Shown: in pieces, positions 61,291 to 64,000 of the stretch | Layout: each line of letters begins with the position of its first letter | Numbering within the stretch: position 1 is the stretch's first letter | NCBI RefSeq assembly: GCF_901933205.1 | Contig: NC_044572.1 | Coordinates: 61,414,965 to 61,478,964 of the forward strand | Source of the DNA: Camarhynchus parvulus | Taxonomy: Eukaryota; Chordata; Aves; Passeriformes; Thraupidae | Length of the DNA: 64,000 nt | Reading direction: 5' to 3' | Notes under the pieces: model-generated | The model's input: the letters and a program-made list of their open reading frames with translations, nothing else | What the model was told of the DNA's origin: nothing | Database searches by the model: none | Position numbers and translations under genes: made by a program

Positions 61291-64000
61291 TGCAGTAGTC
61301 AGGGCAGAATAGGAGAAGAGATCATATGTGCCCGGTTCTGACCTGATACAGAGTTGGAGCACGGGATAAGGCAGCATCTGAAGCTGGCAGTTAGGAATCA
61401 TTCCCAGGTACACAGACTATTGTCTAAAGATCTTCATCGGGCTGGAGTGCCTTGGTGTCTGTCTTCTGCCATGAACTACAGGCAGACTTATTTTCTAGAC
61501 CTTATTTTCTGTCTTAGTGTTTAAGCTGCTAACTTGAATTCCTAGGTTGGGTGATATGTGAATTACAAATGCTAGTGACCAAAACCCTTTCAACAGACGT
61601 TCCTGAAGGACCGTATCCAGAGTTTCCTTATTATATGTTTGATGGAAAACTACATGAACAACAAGTTCATAAGTGTAAATTATCATTGTAATGACATAGA
61701 AACAAGCTTCTTTATATTATAGTTGTTACTTAGTAGTACTGTTTTCATAATGTGCTTATATCATTTAAGGACAGGAGGGACCATTGTGAACCACTATTCC
61801 ATAACATATACCAAGGAATTTTAGTCATTAGTCTCTGCAGAAGCCCATTCTGGTGATTAGTTGAGTTCAAGTATGTATTTTACAAAAAAAATTGTGCAAA
61901 AGCTTAAGATGGATATAACTGCTTATTTAATCCTCATTCTAAGAGGCAAGCACACAATAGCTGTATAGAAGTCCCTTATGTTCTCTAAATCCTTTATAGG
62001 AACAGAAGTGTTCAGAATCTGACATTATAAGTCCAGCACATTGCGCAAATGATCTTTAAAAATGTACACTTGTTGCTGCTTACAATGTGTGTTTTTAGTA
62101 TTAAAGTGAACTGACATATGTATTCATAGTTCTCTCACCTACTTCCAAGCAAAGGAATTAAATCAGTAACTTTAATGAATATAATTTTGTTATCTACTGC
62201 ATATAGATATGACATTAAACAAATCTTTAAATTTTTTCTTTGTATGAGGATGTTCCTAATAATTAACAAAATTTAATAAATCTGACTATGATATATCTGA
62301 TTCATTTCATTAGGGAAAAACATTCTGTAAAACATGGGCAGTTGATGTAAAGATGTTTCATCAGGATTAGCTTGGCTCTTAGGTTAAAAGAAACTAATGT
62401 AGGAGGAAGAGAGCTTCTATTGTATTTTTTATAAACCCCATGAAAATCTTTTGATTTTCAGTTTAAAAAATATGTAAAGATTTGTTTTAGAAAATATTCA
62501 GCAATGCATCAGTTGGCTGTGCAAATGGTAAAAACAGTGAGTCAGTAAGCCACACTAGCTTAATTATCCTTAGCGGAGAGATAGTGTATATAGCACAGCA
62601 TGGATTATTTGTTCATACATTGTAAACAGCTTTCATGACAATGGACTGATTCAAAGCCTGTTGGCATCAGCCAGCGCACTCCTACTTTTATCATCAACTT
62701 CCATTCCAACTTGGAGCCTGATCCAAAGCCTACTGAAGTTGATGAAAAAGGTTTTACAGCTGAGGTGGTGTAAGGACTTAAACAAGCTGTTCAGGAATCT
62801 GAGATACTACTTCTTTGAACAATCTTTTTCTTGATTCTTCTGTTATTTTTGACAGCACCCATGTCTTGGGAGGACTTTTATTGAACAAATATTGGTTTTT
62901 AGCCCTAACTCTCTAAATGGATGTTATTCTACTGAATGTTCAAAATGTGTCCTGCCCATAACTATGAAGAGTATGGCATTGTCAGAAGGAGCTCAAAAAG
63001 TATTGTATATGTTTGTAGATAATTACATATAAGTAGGATAGCAGAACATTCATAATTGATGAATTGTATACAAATAGGTGCAGTTGATTTACTTTATATC
63101 ACCTTGGATCATTGGTAAATATGACCTAGAAAGATCTATATTTTGATCTGAAGCTTAACGTGATCTTATTCTCTTTAAAGAGTGTAATATTAATCAACAG
63201 CTTGTAGCCTTTGGGGCTTGAGGTACTGTCTGTTTCCTAGATATTTTAAAGCATTTATTGACAATGATTTCTTGGCATTCATAGGATGAAAGTCACAATT
63301 TCTTTTACCTGTAAGAGTTTTCTCAGGCACAGGGATCCATTTGATGATCTATTTAAAAAAATGCTAGTGCCCCACATGCCTCACAACATGGACAGTTCAA
63401 ATAAACTGGAAAGGGAAAGAATGAAAGGGAAAAGTAAACTTTTTTTGTTATTTCCATGAGGTTGATGCAAAATGACATTGTGAGAGCATGTAGGATTTCT
63501 CACTGAAGATGCAGTCAAGATAAATGATCTTCAGATCACTCAGTTGTGTATTTGTGTGCCATCCTTTGGGGGGGGTGGGGGGAACTCATTAGGTCTGCAT
63601 TAAAGGATGTTACTTATACATGTCCTGATTCATAGCCCTGTTCTCAGAAATTTCAAATCTGGTGTGCAAATAGTAAAGAAAGACTAAATAATTTTTGTCC
63701 ATAGGATGTTGTATCATACAAATTGCCCTTCCCTTCTTCAGCCAAATCCATTTCTGCTGCATCTTTCTCTAAAATAGAATATAAACATAAAGTGTGTGTC
63801 CTTACTTTTATATTAGCTCCAAGCACAAACTCTCGGCTCATCCTCTGCTAACGTGGGTTTGAGACTGGGCCAAACCACTGTTTCAATGGGTGAGGAAAAG
63901 CAGGGGTAGGGATGGACTGAGTCTCCTTTGAGCTGTGCATTTTCCAAAGAAAAGCACAGTATTCCAGCCCTGTGATGCTGTGCTTCCACAGGCCTCTTGG
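61291..64000. other. intergenic DNA, no gene recognised
   Basis: No coding gene was recognised. It contains one hairpin-forming repeat remnant near 62.7 kb and a G8-T-G6 run at 63568-63582. Confidence 0.65.
62647..62745. repeat. old hairpin-forming repeat remnant
   Basis: TGATTCAAAGCCT (62647-62659) and TGATCCAAAGCCT (62719-62731) are near-identical, and TCATCAACTTC (62691-62701) is the exact reverse complement of GAAGTTGATGA (62735-62745). The arrangement resembles a dispersed sauropsid repeat with TGATCCAAAGCCCATTGAAG-like arms that I remember but cannot name. Confidence 0.45.

Overview
This is a vertebrate nuclear genomic window, almost certainly from a bird. The evidence is several CR1 LINE copies with the avian-type 3' end (the TCATAGAAT / ATTCTATGATTCTA terminus), a few very old MIR/CORE-SINE remnants, CpG islands in otherwise AT-rich, gene-poor DNA, and one recognisable gene whose sequence fits an avian ID4. 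No rRNA, tRNA, CRISPR or prokaryotic-style operon was seen. Most open frames in the window are short chance frames.

The only protein-coding gene I can support is ID4 (inhibitor of DNA binding 4, a dominant-negative HLH protein) on the minus strand. It has three exons. Exon 1 carries the 5' UTR and nearly all of the protein (ATG at 35467, donor after 35068). Exon 2 (34431-34373) carries the last 14 codons and the stop. Exon 3 (from 33963 leftward) is all 3' UTR. A TATA box (35782-35789) and two CCAAT boxes lie upstream, and a CpG island of about 2.5 kb covers the whole gene. As written, the reading frame breaks near 35098-35104, just before the end of exon 1: the conserved C-terminal end and the exon 2 tail are present but in another frame. 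The 3' UTR has three perfect Pumilio-type sites within about 220 nt.

Layout: 1-13679 intergenic DNA on the 3' side of ID4, with one MIR-like remnant; 13680-14200 CR1 (minus); 14201-32544 intergenic, with a TA microsatellite, a short CR1 tail at 26272-26402, a purine tract near 28.8 kb and a MIR at 30785-30912; 32545-36180 ID4 and its promoter island; 36181-46544 upstream intergenic, with a perfect 24-unit pentanucleotide array at 44.2 kb; 46545-47115 a second, orphan CpG island about 11 kb upstream of ID4, followed by a TA/CA microsatellite; 47321-64000 intergenic, with two longer CR1 copies (52258-52983 plus; 60596-61290 minus).

The picture is of a single developmental regulator gene in a gene desert, where the flanking DNA may hold distal enhancers. 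I did not find a new multi-gene system. The items most worth checking are the ID4 frame break, the Pumilio-site cluster, the orphan CpG island and the pentanucleotide array.
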